Counted from the stretch's first letter, positions 22,375-35,451 are shown. The stretch: DNA of 64,000 bases from Pyrenopolyporus hunteri (GCA_902806595.1 CADCXC010000004.1:1736001-1800000), one strand, 5' to 3'. Translations and numbers: made by a program. Notes: generated from the letters alone by a model not told the origin.

Positions 22375-25267
22375 CTACCAGACCTCCTCCCATATAGGGT
22401 TCGATGCGTGGAGTAACTTCTTCGCGACCTCGCGATTAGGCGCCAACTTTCCCGCCACCATGGCGTCGTACAGCGCCAGCCGAACCGCTTCCGGCATCTT
22501 GCCCGAGCTGCCGCATATGCAGATGACGGCGCCCCGCTGGATATACTCGCAGACCAGCGGCGCGTGCTCGCGGATGCGGTCCTGTACGTAGATCTTCTGC
22601 TCCTGGTCCCTGGAGAACGCCGTGATGACCTTAGCCCGGAGTCCGTCCCATTCGTCGCTGAAGTAGAAGTCGGCGTTGCGATTTCGGCCGCCGAAGAAGA
22701 CGACCGCTTCGCCGGCCTGGGGCTCCTCGATACGATCCCAGAGATGGGCGCGGATCGGCGCAATCCCCGTGCCTGGGGCGATCGCTAGGAGTGGCCGGCG
22801 AACCCAAGCAGCTTCTAGGGTATCGTACTCTCTATGAGTTATGTTGATGACTGTGCCAGGGGTTAGGGATGTTAGATAGCGGGAGCAGAGTCCCTGCCGG
22901 GTCTTTCGCAGCACCGTCTTATACTTCACTAACGCTATGATAAGTTCGACTCGCGTGAACTGAGGGTGGCCTTCACCCTTAAGGAGCGAGCCCCCGCTTG
23001 CGACACTGTATTCCCGACCACGTATGACGGGAAAGATGGATGGTACGTGTTGGTAAGGAATCTTGACCGACGGGAAGTCTTGTAGAACCTCTAAAATGGA
23101 TCGTCGGGGTCGGGATGTGTAGTCGTAGAATTCGTCCGAGAGGCCGGGGTTCGCAAACTCCCGGAGTCGCTCTTGGTGCATAGGATCTTCCGTATAGAAA
23201 GCGATTTCATGGAAGAAGACGCGTTTCGGGATGGCTGTTATATCGTAGTTATGGAGGAGGAGGTCACGTAGGGTGGAGTTGGGGAGAGGGTGACAACCCT
23301 TTGGTTTGGAATAAAGCGCATCGTGGTCTCTTGCGTGGTGTTCAAAGGGCATGTCGGCGACATCTTGCCAGCCCATGAGGTCAATCAACGTCTGTACGTC
23401 CGCCGGGAAATTCTTGGGGTAAATGACTACCGTGTCTCCTGGAACGTAGCTGAAGAGGTCTACACCGCTTCTCTTGTTCGGGTTTGGTTGCGTGGGAACG
23501 TCGAAAGCCAGGAAGCGAACATCCTGCCAATGGGTGTCCGGAGTGACACGACGGTTCTCACGCAGCACGGCGGGCCACCCTCTAGGTATAGGGAGGAGAT
23601 CTGCCGGAGGAAGAACTTCCTTGGGGCTAGTCGAGTCTTCCAAGGAGTATTTGGACGGGTAGTCTCTTAGGACATTAGGTTTATCCAGCGTATCTATTCC
23701 GCCGGGGATTGCCATGGCTGTTTGCTCTGAAAGGCGCGCAGAATAGCTGTTGCTGTTGATGGACATCCTCTCTGCTCGCAGCGCCCGCTCTAGGAGCTGG
23801 GGTTCGGCCGCATCGACATGGCTAAAGAGCGCCGCCGTCCTGTCAAGATCCTGTTCGCCATTGGTATATGGATTATTCCCGTTTGGCGATTCGACGGTGG
23901 AGACCGTCGGCTGCGCACCATTTAACTCCTCAGCCTGATGCTCATCAAGGTCAGGCATCGGATCATCTGAGTGATCCATCTTGGGTGCGAGCTCTATCGT
24001 GAACTTTGGTGGAAGTTGTACATCTGGGGGGATAGGGGATAGGCCCTCAGGCAAGGGATATTCTCTTAGAAGATGGCTGCGGAGGCTCAGGGACCAAGGT
24101 AAAAAAGTGCCGTCGATGCTATGATGAAGTATTAGTGGAGAAAACTCTACTTGGCCGAAAAGGGGAGGGAGAGGAGGGTGAATGAACAAGTGATGAGAGA
24201 TAAGAATAGAGGAATGGATGAGGATTGGGTGGAAGAAAGCAAACGCGCTGAGGCCGGGTGGGCAAGGCAGAAGCTGCTTACCCTTCTGAATGACGCTCGT
24301 CGGCCTCGCCACGTGGGTAGAACTCGGTCGCACCCAGCTGTTCAAGGCGTTTATGAAGCTTCCTGGCTGCCCAGTTATACCTGAATGGATTTGGGTGGAT
24401 TAGCCGTTGCGATGATGTAATTGGGGAAGGGGGTTAGGAAAGTTGCATACTTGGAGTATGAACTGTCGCCGAGACCAAAGGTGGTGAAGTTGACTTGCTG
24501 CAGGCAGTTTCGAGGTAATCGTTTGCGTAAGAGACTCTTCCAGAGGTTCCGTGCGTTCTTGGGTAATTCGCCTTGGCCGGTGGTGGAAACGACAAATATG
24601 ACTAGAGGGTATTGCGGTAAGGTAGTCTGTAGGATATGTTTTTTGGTTACTAGATGCGTCGTTATGAATATGATTCTGGTTATGACTGTGGCTGTGGTTG
24701 TGGTTGCTACTACCGTCCTTGCTGACGATAACCAAAATACACAATAAAATGGGAACGGGAGCGCGGGTCAGCTTCCCAAGTAAACACAAATTATTTTATT
24801 TTCAGCTAGTTTTTTTTTTTTTTTTTTTTTTTTTTTGGTCTTCTGGCCCTGGAACTAGACGGGATTGACGCTTGTCCCGTGCACCCAGTAGGAACAAAGA
24901 GAGAAAAATGAGAAAAAAGGAACGTAGAGTACGAGGTGAGAGGATGCCGACGGTGGCGTGGTGGAATTGTGTGTAAAAAGGGCTAATCAATTAGGCGGCG
25001 AAAATACCACGGCTGCGGAGTGATGAAGGAATGAATGAATCGATGGAATCGGCCGCTAAACGCAGCATCGGGACTTACAAGTTCAACATCGTCCATCTCA
25101 CAGGTCACCGTCCTGAAGCGCAATCTTTCGGCAATCCGCTCGAGGTCACCGGCCAGGTCTTGGCTGTTCCCCGTTTCGGAACCGTAAAGGATGAGCAGCC
25201 GTCTGTTCTCGATCGGTGCAGCTCCATCCCCACCCATCCCATGGTCCCTATCGAGCTCCGAGGGCAT
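22375..25267 (-). CDS. TAH18: NADPH-dependent diflavin oxidoreductase (Tah18/NDOR1)
   Basis: There are four exons (25267-25079, 24626-24451, 24380-24282, 24118-22375) encoding 735 residues. The N-terminal flavodoxin domain begins with LILYGSETGNSQD and continues across the 452-base first intron to VIFVVSTTGQGELPKNA and TTFGLGDSSYSK. The FAD domain follows (GIDGTFLPWSLSLR, then REYSVASGG). The NADPH domain has IAPGTGIAPIRA and VVFFGGRNR, and the protein ends in the conserved Trp. Tah18 passes electrons from NADPH through FAD and FMN to the Dre2 iron-sulfur protein for cytosolic Fe-S assembly. Splice phases close exactly, and every junction restores a conserved motif. Exon 1 starts at MPSELD, the nearest ATG upstream of the flavodoxin. 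Intron 1 is about seven times longer than its neighbours and contains a 27-base homopolymer. Confidence 0.93.
24810..24836. repeat. 27-base T homopolymer (poly-A on the coding strand of TAH18)
   Basis: Uninterrupted T run within intron 1 of TAH18. It is by far the longest homopolymer in the window and could be a replication-slippage product or the tail of an old retroposed sequence. Confidence 0.95.
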
Positions 25268-28200
25268 GTTGAGGAAGTATGTGCAATACAGAGTTGCAAG
25301 GGCCTGAAAGGTTGCGCTATGTACGGATTCTACGTAGTACCTACATACCTCACAGTACAATGCGAAGATGAGATTGATAAGATAAGATCTCGGATTTTAG
25401 CCGTGGCGCACGGATCACATCGTCCAGCTGCTCCACCATGTCATTGAACTTACGCACAAATTTATACAAGTATATACTTCGCACAACGCAATGCATGCTT
25501 GAAGGTGTATAGGGGTATAGGCCTGTGCGACTTCTTTCTCACGCCTATCCACCTCAGTTTAACATACAAAAACAATCCAAGCTGCGATGAACACGTTTCA
25601 ACTCAGTCACCTGGTCTGTTATATTCTACGATTACCGGGTTTTAAATGCAAATACCTAGGTACCTATGTGTCTTGTCTAGGTAGGTAATCTTTTAGTGGA
25701 ACGAATGCTAATGTACGTGCCATTCCACCCGGAGCATCAGAGCACCTATTCCCATTAAAAGCAATTAATGATTATGCGTGGTAGGCCTCCGAGTACCGCC
25801 ATTCTACTGACTGACTCGGCGACGTAGATTGTCAATCTATACAGCAACCTATATATATACCTAGGTACGTATGTATAGGGATTTAGAGAAGATCAATTGG
25901 AAAACCATCAAGGGAAAAGCGAAGTCTCCCTATGCGCTGCACGGAACATCATTAACGGCGGGAAGTAAGGAAGTCAAGTTACCCTTTATAGGTCTGCCAC
26001 GTCTTTAGAGGCTTAGTCCAGGTTAGTATGGTGACTATTTGCCGAATATCATTCTATGCTTAAAAGCCATTATATGCTTAAGATTAATATACTACCTTAG
26101 GCATCTTAACCACGAGATTTAATATAAGAGGGTAGAACCGCAAGGCAGATTCTTAGACTAGACGTAAAGGTTAATGCTATAGGTAGGTACCGAATTACCT
26201 GCCTGAATTACTAGCTATTTGTCTCAAGATATTGTAGGAGGCTTAGACGAAAATAACATATCTGAGGCTCTCAGTCCGTATCTTGGGTACCTAGGTATTT
26301 AACTTATCCTTAATTTAAAGAGTTCTTAAGATGTTGCGATTTTTTTGAGATGATAGTAGACCTGAATTAAATGAAGGAATGTTGATGGGGAATGCGCGGG
26401 CGTGCCCTAGACAAGAGCTTTCAGCGGGTGAGTTCTGTGTAAGGTTTATGGATTTCCTTAGGTAGGATATGGCAAACTCACTATTAGAGCGTCGAATGCT
26501 CCCTCCGCATGACGTACATTAAATTTTTGGATTATACATAAAAACATCTCATAGAAGAAGAGGGATATACCGGGGAGTCCTAGACACGTAAGGCATTCAT
26601 ACGGTGTGCTTGTAAGAGATATTCACGTATAGGTTATCTCGTAGGGCATAGCTCCCCTCAATTTACATAATAGATAGGTTACTTTGGTGGACCGAACCCG
26701 TTTGTGATGGGGACGTTCTTAAGCCTCCGACCTTGGAATATGGCGCTAAAAGAAGATAGGGCATTTTATTAACTATAGGCAATTAGGCTCTTACCTTAGT
26801 TATGCCAACTCTTTACTATGAAGCGTTCGTCACGTAGAATTAGAGAGGTAAGTATTATTGACGTTATAAGCTACTATTTTTTTTTTTTTAGTATACTATT
26901 ATTCGATTTACATACTGTGTACGTACCGCACATATGACTTCATGGTTCATGTACGTATGTATTACTAAGTAATTCTCCGGCTAAGGCTGCGAAAAGAACA
27001 AAAAGAAAAAGAAAAAGGAAAAGAAATTAGTTTGGCTCAATGATCACGGAGCCGGGGAACTGCAAAGTAACGTTGAAAATCTAACCTATCTTTTTGGGCA
27101 TCTGCAATTTCTGGGGTCCGGCATTTTGGTTAAGGCCTGCCGGGTTGGCCATACTTTATGCACGCAACAGCTAGTAAGCTACCTTACCCAGCCGAAGACA
27201 GCGGCAAAGCCATGTGGACCGAATCTAATTCGTTTGTCTATTTGTCTACGCCCGCAGCGTGCCTCACATTATCGACGTGTCAATAATACCCCAGCTGACT
27301 AGAAGAGTCATACACCGACATAAGGCTTTGCTAACAAACCACCATTGTTCGCTGCGAGAAGGGGCGAGTATACGTATGTACGGTAGCTGGGGATGATCTC
27401 GGGGAATTATATTGCCACGCGACATATATAATGGTGTTGTATGTACCTGGTGCATATTGGCGTCCGGGTTATTGAAAATAATATATAGGGAGTTTCAGTT
27501 CAGTTCAACCTATAACGATTTGGCAATATACTCAAGGTAGGTACCTATTACTAGGCACCTAAGGTGTGTCTCTTAGAAGGCGACTGTAAAGGGGGTAAAG
27601 GGGGTTGATTTTTAATTCTTGAATTGTAGGTGAAGGAGGTGTCTGTGAGATGAAAAGAGGCGTGGTGTGTGTCTAGCGAAGCCCCCTTGTCAAGCTCGCA
27701 TTGTCCGCGATGAGTGGCTCGATCATCCAAGAACCCCAGAAAAATGGAAGGTTCTCTTGAGAGCTTCCAGAATGTCAACTGACCGGGTGGCTCGACCTTA
27801 CCGGGCCCAAGCTTCGCATGTGGCGAGGAGGAGGATAAAAAGATTATAGAAAAAAATGAAATGAAATGAAAAAAAAAAAAAAAAATATGGAAAGGTCCGA
27901 CGATGAAAACGTGGTTTCTTTTGGACAATCCGCATGATATGTCACGTTGTTCGCTGGATGCGATATCTTGAATTTCGGCTGACAAAGGTGTGTCAAGCAA
28001 GCGTTGAAATGGCGTAATTTGCTGCTTTCAATGCGCCCCGAAATTTTTCGTAGAATCCAATTTCGACAATTCAAGCAAGTTCCCGACCTGACCCCAGGTA
28101 CGTGATATGTAGGTATAGTATTGTATAGTACACACTAGATAGAGAGAACATTTGTACCTATCTGCGCCGTCTATAGGTTACCTCCTGCGTTTAAACGCGA

Positions 28201-29634
28201 TTGTGCGGATGCGCAGCAGTACCTAAATACCTACATACCTACATGTAGGTACCACATGGGCTTTGGTTATTACCAATTAATGCAACGTCGAGACCCAATC
28301 CATCCTTCCATGCCAATTTCTCGGAAAACTCAGGTCGTGGCAGGCGCGCCATCGATCCTCTTGGAGTGAGAAGAAGGTAGCATCGAAGAAAGACCTCCGG
28401 TGTCACCGACTTGGAGAAATTCGGCGTTTGTCGAATCGGGCAGTGCCTATTAGGACCTACTGTATTTATTGTATTTTTAATTGAGCATTCACAATGGATT
28501 ATGTACATGCGCTGTATTGTACATGCTTCCAAGGTACCTAACCTACCTACATGTAGGTACCTACCACCAACTTGGGTACTTTGTGGTACGTAACACGCAT
28601 ACAGTAGATAGTACCCTTTAGGAAATAGCGAAGATATTCAGTAGTACCTACCTAGGAAATCAGCACCATTGGTAGGTAGGTAGGTACGATGGGAATTGCC
28701 TTAGGTATCCCCGCAAAGGTTCTCGTGAAAGGCCTTAGGTATGGCAATAACGACCTGAAATCGCTGGAACAAACAGGTTCGCTCATACCTAAGTACCATT
28801 TGGTACCTACCTGATTCAATGCTTCAATATCCAATCTTTCAGATATTTGAATTTGCGCACCTACCAATACACTGACCCTTCTTGCCTTTTCTGACCTTCT
28901 TCACCTGCCTCTGTGCGTCCACACGGTCTCTGACCTTTTCCTCTTCTACATTTCCGTCGCTTCACCGAGAGATCGTCCGCCACTGTCCTGTCATCAGCCC
29001 CTGGTTTACTACTTAAACTGGCACTGGCGAGACATTCTCTTCTCTTCTAAAAAGGAAGAAAAAAAATATTCACTAGCAACAGGTCCCCAAAGCAAACACG
29101 TACTACGGTATTAGCATTCCTGGGACGGAGCTCTGAGACTGCTACCGGTTGATATCGTTGATATCGCGTTGGTAGAACCCCAGGTCACACAGTACCCAAG
29201 TACCCTCATACGTCAAGGTACGTACACAAATGGCTTGTGCACCCACTGCACTTACCTTTCTATGATTGGCGCACCGCTTCCTCCCAAGCGCATTTAACAC
29301 ACACTTCCTCCACACCTGCCGTGTATCTAAACTCTTGCCTGACCCACAGAAGAAACAACAACCCTTAAAAAATTCTGGCCGCGTCCGAACATCTGGTCTT
29401 CTTCCATTTCTTCTTCACACCTCTCAATCTCATCAATCTCAAGCTCGTTGTGTCACAACTCACCGATTCCCAACTCTCTCAATCTTCTCTAGGGCACGTA
29501 GCCACCCTATTCCTCCCCCGAAATTGTTCAAGAGTTCAATACTGAACCCAAACCACGAACGTCCCTCAACGTCTACTACCAACTTTCGTCAATTTACCTA
29601 CCATCAACTAATCTCCAATCCACCACCAGTCATA
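25268..29634. other. Gene-poor 4.4 kb spacer, centre TA-rich
   Basis: No gene is supported. About 25850-27000 is TA-rich with no coding signal and may be a decayed repeat. TAGGTACCTA-family repeats occur near 25655-25690, 27535-27550, 28219-28254, 28531-28566 and 28643-28688. A 17-base A run ends at 27885. From about 28880 the sequence becomes C/T-rich and leads into the promoter and long 5' leader of the RRM gene. That leader includes an 11-codon upstream ORF beginning near 29263. Confidence 0.55.
28531..28688. repeat. Cluster of TAGGTACCTA / GGTAGG repeats
   Basis: Two dense blocks, 28531-28566 and 28643-28688, of CCTACCTACATGTAGGTACC and GGTAGGTAGG units. The first is a near-perfect palindrome. 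Confidence 0.8.
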
Positions 29635-31033
29635 ATGGCCAGCCCCGTGGAGAAGGTTGCTGACGCTGCCGTCAACGACGTTACCAACGCTCTGAGCAAT
29701 ACATCTCTCGCTGGCAAGGATGAGAACAAGGATGCAGTCCATGCCAGTGCCGCCGAGGGCCGCCGTCTGTACATCGGCAACCTCGCATACGCGACAACCG
29801 AGGGGGAGTTGAAAGAATTCTTTAAGGGTTACCTTGTGTAAGTTTCCCTACTCGCCGTTCCCTCTTGTCCATTTAGAGGTCATTTAATGCGTCGTCATTG
29901 ATGATCTCCTACATCATATTTATATATATATTCGGCCATTATTTTATTATTATCCCGGGGCCTTTGGTGGCAAGCAATCGGTATACCTGTGAACTGCGTT
30001 ACTATAGGCGGTCAAGGCTGGCTCCAATGACTACTCCTAAATAAGTTTAGGTTATTAGTCTAGACTGACCCGTGTCCTTAGTGAATCCGTCTCAATTCCG
30101 AAGAATCCTCGCACCGACCGTCCCGTTGGCTATGCCTTCGTCGATCTTTCCACCCCGACCGAGGCCGAGCGTGCTATCGCTGAGCTCTCCGGCAAGGACA
30201 TCCTCGAGCGAAAGGTCTCCGTTCAACTTGCCCGCACTCCCCAGCCGGCTGGCGAGAAGGCTGAGGGAGCCGTCAACGGCGAGGCCGGTGCTGAAGGCTC
30301 TCGTCGCCGATCCTCCGGCCGTGGACGTGGACGCGGCCGCGGTCGTGCTGGTCGCGCTGGTCGCGGCGGCCGAGCTGTATGTTTTACATCTAACTTATAT
30401 TCATGTACGCCGGCGTAGCACTAACTTGTGATTTAGGAGGGTGGAAAGGACGACGCTCCTACTACCGAGGGCGCTGGAAACGCTACCGCCCCCGATTCCT
30501 CTGAGGTTCTACCTTTGACCGACATCACCAACAAGGTAGATGCTGACAAAGCTGATAAGAACGCGAAGAAGGGCCCTGCTCGTGAGCGCCGTGAGCGCGG
30601 GCCTCCTGCTGATGGCATCCCCTCTAAGAACAAGGTTATGGTCGCTAACCTCCCTTACGACCTAACCGAAGAGAAGGTAAATAAATAATTGGATTACATT
30701 GTTCTTTCGCTAACTCCTACATAGCTCAAGGATCTATTCAAGGATTACCAGCCCTCTTCCGCGAAGATTGCCCTTCGTCCCATTCCCCGATTCATGATCA
30801 AGAAGCTCCAGGCCCGTGGTGAGCCCCGCAAGGGCCGCGGTTTCGGTTTCGTTACTCTAGCCTCGGAGGAACTTCAGCAGAAGGCCGTTGCCGAGATGAA
30901 CGGCAAGGAGATTGAAGGTCGCGAGATCGCCGTCAAGGTCGCCATCGACAGCCCGGACAAGACGGATGAGGAGGCCAACATTCCTCATGAGAACGAGACC
31001 AACGGCCAGGAGGCTGCTCCCGCCGCCGCTTAG
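29635..31033 (+). CDS. Two-RRM RNA-binding protein with an RGG-like linker
   Basis: There are four exons (29635-29837, 30082-30376, 30437-30676, 30725-31033) encoding 348 residues. RRM1 is at about residues 43-118, with RNP2 LYIGNL and RNP1 VGYAFVDL; the 244-base intron 1 splits it. A basic Arg/Gly linker follows (repeated GRGRGRG), then an acidic and Lys-rich stretch. RRM2 starts at VMVANL and its RNP1 is GRGFGFVTL, with a longer loop than usual between beta 2 and beta 3. The C-terminal tail is acidic and Ala-rich. It probably binds mRNA or pre-rRNA; similar two-RRM proteins are annotated in many ascomycetes without an agreed name. The start is the first ATG in frame with a plausible context. 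Upstream sequence is open but lacks conserved character. Confidence 0.85.
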
Positions 31034-32131
31034 GTTGTCTCCGAGTATTTTTCCGACGGCGCTGGTTTGATTCCCAGTGGATGATCAATCCGGATAATCA
31101 TTACTTATGCTATACGGCTACGTCACGGCAGTTGCGCGTCGATTAAGTTTTACGAGGGATGGCTAGTTTCTTGATTTCACCATAGATACGAAAACCCAAC
31201 AAAACAGCAGCAAATATGGTCTCAGATATCGTCAGTAGAAATTGCAAAATACTGCGTTTGCATTTCTCTGGCGGACGTCTGAGCCATAATGCCGCAGTTT
31301 TGATACATCTTAATTTTTCACGAATGACTTTGACAACCACCTCTCGAGCATTTTCACGGGTTGTACACTAGGTGGACAACGGAGCAGGGGGGGTCACGGT
31401 GGACTCGGAAAAGTTCTCGCGAGCACAAAATAGATATGATTGATAACGGATTGATGCATAGTGACTTATTCTTACCAAGGCCTTGCTTGTGACGCTTGTT
31501 TCTTGAAGAAACGAGAGCTGATTAATCACGTAGACTTCGTAAAGGACTCGACTGAATAGTAACCAGGGGATTGGACTTCAAGTCATACCAGCCTACGTAG
31601 GCCCCAGTTATGAACTGCCACACAACGCGTCCATGTAGGAGATATGAAACCGTCTAATGGGCCGAGACTAATAAGTTGAATTCGTCTGAATGAGCAAGAC
31701 TATGTCTCTGCGGGTGAATCCGATAAGAGAGTGGGAATTCTAGACTCTTTCCATCTTGGTTTCTTTCCTTTCTCCTTTTAGGACATTAGGTACAGTATCT
31801 ACTTACCTACCTCCTGGGTACAATATATGTAGGGGGTAAGACCGCTAAAACGAAATGTGGAGAATCGGAGTGTCTAGGCTTGGCTCCCCCGATATCCCTA
31901 TTTCATCGACGCTGGCAATTCTGCACAAGTTTAATTAAATACCACGTAGTGAATGCATAGAGGTCGTTAGTAAACCTGTTCTTGAATTCCCAAACGTCGA
32001 CAGAAACCAAGTCATCACTACTTCGCCTCCGCCGCTTTCTCGGTAACCTACCAACATACTATCATATAGAGACATATAATCGATTCGTGTTGTCGCTTCG
32101 GGGTATAAAAAAAGAGAAATTGTAGCCCGCC
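31034..32131. other. Intergenic spacer between the RRM and ArfGAP genes
   Basis: No gene was found. It should contain the RRM gene 3' UTR and the ArfGAP promoter. A short TACCTACCTCC repeat lies near 31805. Confidence 0.6.
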
Positions 32132-33482
32132 ATGGCTTCCAAAGCTATGTGGGAAGTCGATCCGGAGACTAGATCAAAGGTGCGCTTTATCACATACCCA
32201 ATTTGGCATTGAACACAAACAGCGATAATATCTCGTGGTTTTCTGCCACTCTGTCGGGCGCCTGCTTACATCTAGCTTGTCTCTAGCTCCTAGCCATCCA
32301 AAAGACAAACAACAACAACATCTGCTGCGATTGCAACGCGCCGAACCCGCAATGGGCATCCCCCAAGTTCGGCGTCTTCATCTGCCTATCATGCGCCGGC
32401 GTCCATCGCGGCCTTGGCGTCCACATCTCCTTCGTCCGCTCCGTCACCATGGACGCCTTCAAGCAAGCCGAGATCGAGCGCATGCGACTCGGCGGTAACC
32501 AAGGGTGGCGGTCATTCTTCGAGCAGCACGACGACACCAAGATGCGCGGTTTGAGCTGGGACGACGCGACCATTGCCGAGCGATATAGCGGCGAGGTCGG
32601 CGAGGAGTGGAAGGAGAGGCTGAGCGCCAAGGTTGAAGGTCGCGAATACGTCCCCGGCGAGCGCAAGAGCACGCCGCAGCCCGCCGCGGCCGCGAAACCG
32701 GGCCCGAAGCAGATCAGCAGGACCAACACGCCACTGCAAGGCGTCGCGACGAGCGGGAGTCGGACGGCGAGCCCCAGCCGACCGGGCGTCAAGGCCAAGG
32801 TCGACGACGAGTACTTCGCGCGCCTGGGGAAGGAGAACGCGTCTAGATCGGAGGACCTGCCGCCTAGCCAGGGAGGTAAATACGCCGGGTTCGGGAACAC
32901 GCCGATGCCCGCGAAGAACAGCGGCGGCGTGGCGCTGCCCGACTTCTCGGACGTGCAGAAGGACCCCGTGGGCGCCCTGACGAAGGGGTTCGGCTGGTTC
33001 ACGACGACGGTGACGAAGACGGCCAAGGGCTTCAACGACGACTTCATCCAGCCGACGGCGAAACAGGTGAGTTGGCCGGCGCGAACAAGCAGGCGGCGTA
33101 GCAAGACGCGTGTGAATTAATACCTAGGTACTTTTGCTAACCACGGCGCAAACGGATGGAACAGATCTCAGAGTCCGATTTCGCGGCTCAGGCCCGCGCG
33201 GCGGCGGGCAACGTGGGCAAGGCGGCGCAGGCGGGGGCGATGACGGCGCAGGAGCGGTTCAACCGGTTCGTGGAGGGGTCGGACGACCGCGGGCGGCAGC
33301 AGCAGGCGCCGCTGGACGAGAGCAAGAAGGCGTTCTGGGACGACTTCGCGGCCGTCGCGGACCAGCGCCACGGCACGGGCCCCAAGTACAGCTCCATCGG
33401 CACGTCGGCCATGGGCAAGGGCGGGAGCAAGAGCGCCGCGGCGGTGCCGGCGAAGAAGGATGATGAGTGGGATGATTGGTAG
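32132..33482 (+). CDS. gcs1: ArfGAP, Gcs1/ArfGAP1 type
   Basis: There are three exons (32132-32179, 32287-33066, 33165-33482) encoding 381 residues. The ArfGAP zinc finger is C-x2-C-x16-C-x2-C at residues 29, 32, 49 and 52, followed by the catalytic Arg finger at residue 57 in GVHRGLGVHIS. The C-terminal part is rich in Ala, Gly and Lys. It has amphipathic stretches typical of curvature-sensing ALPS-type segments (around FGWFTTTVTKTAKGFNDDF) and ends DDEWDDW. Gcs1 stimulates GTP hydrolysis on Arf1 during COPI vesicle formation and Golgi-ER retrieval. The length is close to yeast Gcs1. Exon 1 encodes only 16 residues and begins MASKAMWEVDP, as in fungal orthologues. Exons 2 and 3 are very GC-rich, whereas exon 1 and the flanks are not. 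Confidence 0.92.
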
Positions 33483-34480
33483 AGTGGGTGCGGCGGGGAG
33501 TGAGGGAGAGGAGAGGAGAGGAGAGGAGAGGGTGTTATCTGGGGTGTGCGATGTGAGTGGGATGAAAGGGAGAAAGGGGAGACAGACAGGTGGTTGTGGG
33601 TATGTATGGGTGGAGGGGGAGGAGCCTGCATAGGTGTCGGAATGTGTGCGATTATACCTATAGATGACAGACACGATGCCATGCTGTATAATTAGGTAAG
33701 CTAGATGGAGTTTTTGGGTAGCGTATATATGTCTATGTCTACTAGAATCAAATGCAAGAGGATCCCGGATGTGGATTCTATTCGGTTGTTATTCCAAGGC
33801 CAAGACCAAGGCCATGATGGTTATTGGTAGAAGCTCGTGAATAGGAAAGTTATTGGATACCATTCTTGTCCTATGCCTCCATCGTACTATCAGTTTATGT
33901 GGGATGCCACCTGTGTTATTATGCTTTTCTAAGATCTCGCATCGTAGACGCAGATTTATAGGAGTGCATCGAATGGAAGATATATAGAAGAGTTATGAAT
34001 GTGTTTATTCTTGTCGCATTTCCTTTGGCCATATTCCGGCCCTTAGCCACTAGAAACCCATAATCCCCAGTATCAAGATATTTATAGCAACTTATGATAT
34101 AGCCAGTGCCTCACATACTTACGTACTTTCAGACAGCGTAATAGGGAGTGTACCTGTTAGTGCTCTCCTCAAGATGAATGCTCTAAAATAAAGGGGTTCA
34201 GTTAGGTCAGAGGTACCTTTGTAGACAGCCAAGTCCACATGGGTCTATTTGGCCGAGGCTTTTTGGAGAATGGGAAGCGCGGCTATCGCCGGTCTCGGTC
34301 GCGGATTTTCCTGCGTCATTGGGACGGAGCTGGCGATTAAAGTTAGCCGAGCCGGTGGATTCAAACGAGGTGGAAGTGGCATAAGCTTCAATCAATTTAC
34401 TTTAGCTTCTCTCTTTCGATCTTCCCTCCCGCTTTTCCCTATAAGACGGCCCAGCCAAAAGTAAAAGCTGCGAACGAGCC
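33483..34480. other. Intergenic spacer between the ArfGAP and ETFB genes
   Basis: No gene is seen. A GAGGA pentanucleotide array lies at 33504-33531 in the ArfGAP 3' flank. The rest is AT-rich sequence and the ETFB promoter. Confidence 0.6.
33504..33531. repeat. GAGGA pentanucleotide microsatellite
   Basis: About five uninterrupted GAGGA units just past the ArfGAP stop codon. Confidence 0.85.
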
Positions 34481-35451
34481 ATGTCTGCGCTACGCATTCT
34501 CGTGCCCGTAAAGCGGGTAATTGACTATGCGGTAAGATCCAATTGACCCTATTTACCTACCTATTACACCTCCGCGCCTACGTAAAAACGGGAGAACGGA
34601 ACAAGAGGGAGGGGAAGCAAAGAGAAACGAAGAGATGCGCTAACGGCTGAATTCCACACCCGCAGGTCAAACCCCGCGTCAACAAGACGCAGACGGGCGT
34701 CGAGACGGCCGGCGTGAAGCACTCGATGAACCCGTTCGACGAGCTCTCGGTGGAGGAGTCGGTGCGCATCCGGGAGAAGAATTCGGCGCCGGGCGGCGTC
34801 GAGGACATATGCGTGATCTCGGCGGGGCCGCCCAAGGCGGCGGACGTGCTGCGCACGGCCATGGCCATGGGCGCCGACCGCGCCATCCACGTCGACGTCA
34901 AGGAGGGCGAGGACCTGGAGCCCCTGAGCGTCGCGAAGCTGCTGAAGGCCGCCGTCGACCGGGAGAAGAGCAACCTCGTGATCCTCGGCAAGCAGAGCAT
35001 CGACGACGACGCCGCCCAGACCGGCCCGATGCTCGCCGGCCTGCTGGGCTGGCCCCAGGCTACCCAGGCGAGCCGCGTGGTCTTCGGTGAAGGGGATACC
35101 GTCGAGGTCACGAAGGAGGTCGACGGCGGCGTAGAGACGGTCCGCGCGAAGCTCCCGATGGTCATCACGACGGATCTGCGCCTCAACGAGCCCCGCTACG
35201 CGAGCTTGCCGAATATCATGAAGGCGAAGAAGAAGCCGCTTGTCAAGATGAGCTTGAGCGACTTGGGCGTCGCGAACGAGAGGCGGTTGAAGGTTGTCAA
35301 GGTCGTTGGTACGTATACGTTATTTGCTGTTTGTTGTTCTAGCCGTGATATTAACCTTCCTGTCATAGAACCACCGCCGAGGCAAGGAGGTGGCAAGGTC
35401 GAGGATGTCGACGGGTTGATCTCGAAATTGAAGGAGCTAGGAGCGATATGA
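34481..35451 (+). CDS. ETFB: Electron transfer flavoprotein beta subunit
   Basis: There are three exons (34481-34531, 34666-35308, 35369-35451) encoding 258 residues, the usual length. Exon 1 gives the conserved start MSALRILVPVKRVIDYA. Exon 2 carries the body, including the AMP-binding region DDDAAQTGPMLAGLLGWPQA and the beta-signature LPMVITTDLRLNEPRYASLP. Exon 3 gives the C-terminal KVEDVDGLISKLKELG. ETF beta pairs with ETF alpha in the mitochondrial matrix, takes electrons from acyl-CoA and other dehydrogenases, and delivers them to ETF:ubiquinone oxidoreductase. As in other ETFB proteins there is no long cleavable presequence, and targeting is probably internal or N-terminal. Exon 2 is strongly GC-rich at third positions while the two flanking exons are not. 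Confidence 0.95.

Noticed and set aside
28219..28688. Clustered repeats considered as a CRISPR-like array
   Set aside because: Units are short palindromic tetranucleotide arrays with irregular spacing, in a eukaryotic genome; no array architecture.
32283..33104. Minus-strand open frame of 273 codons over the ArfGAP gene
   Set aside because: It lies opposite a GC-rich, conserved coding exon; an antisense shadow of codon bias.
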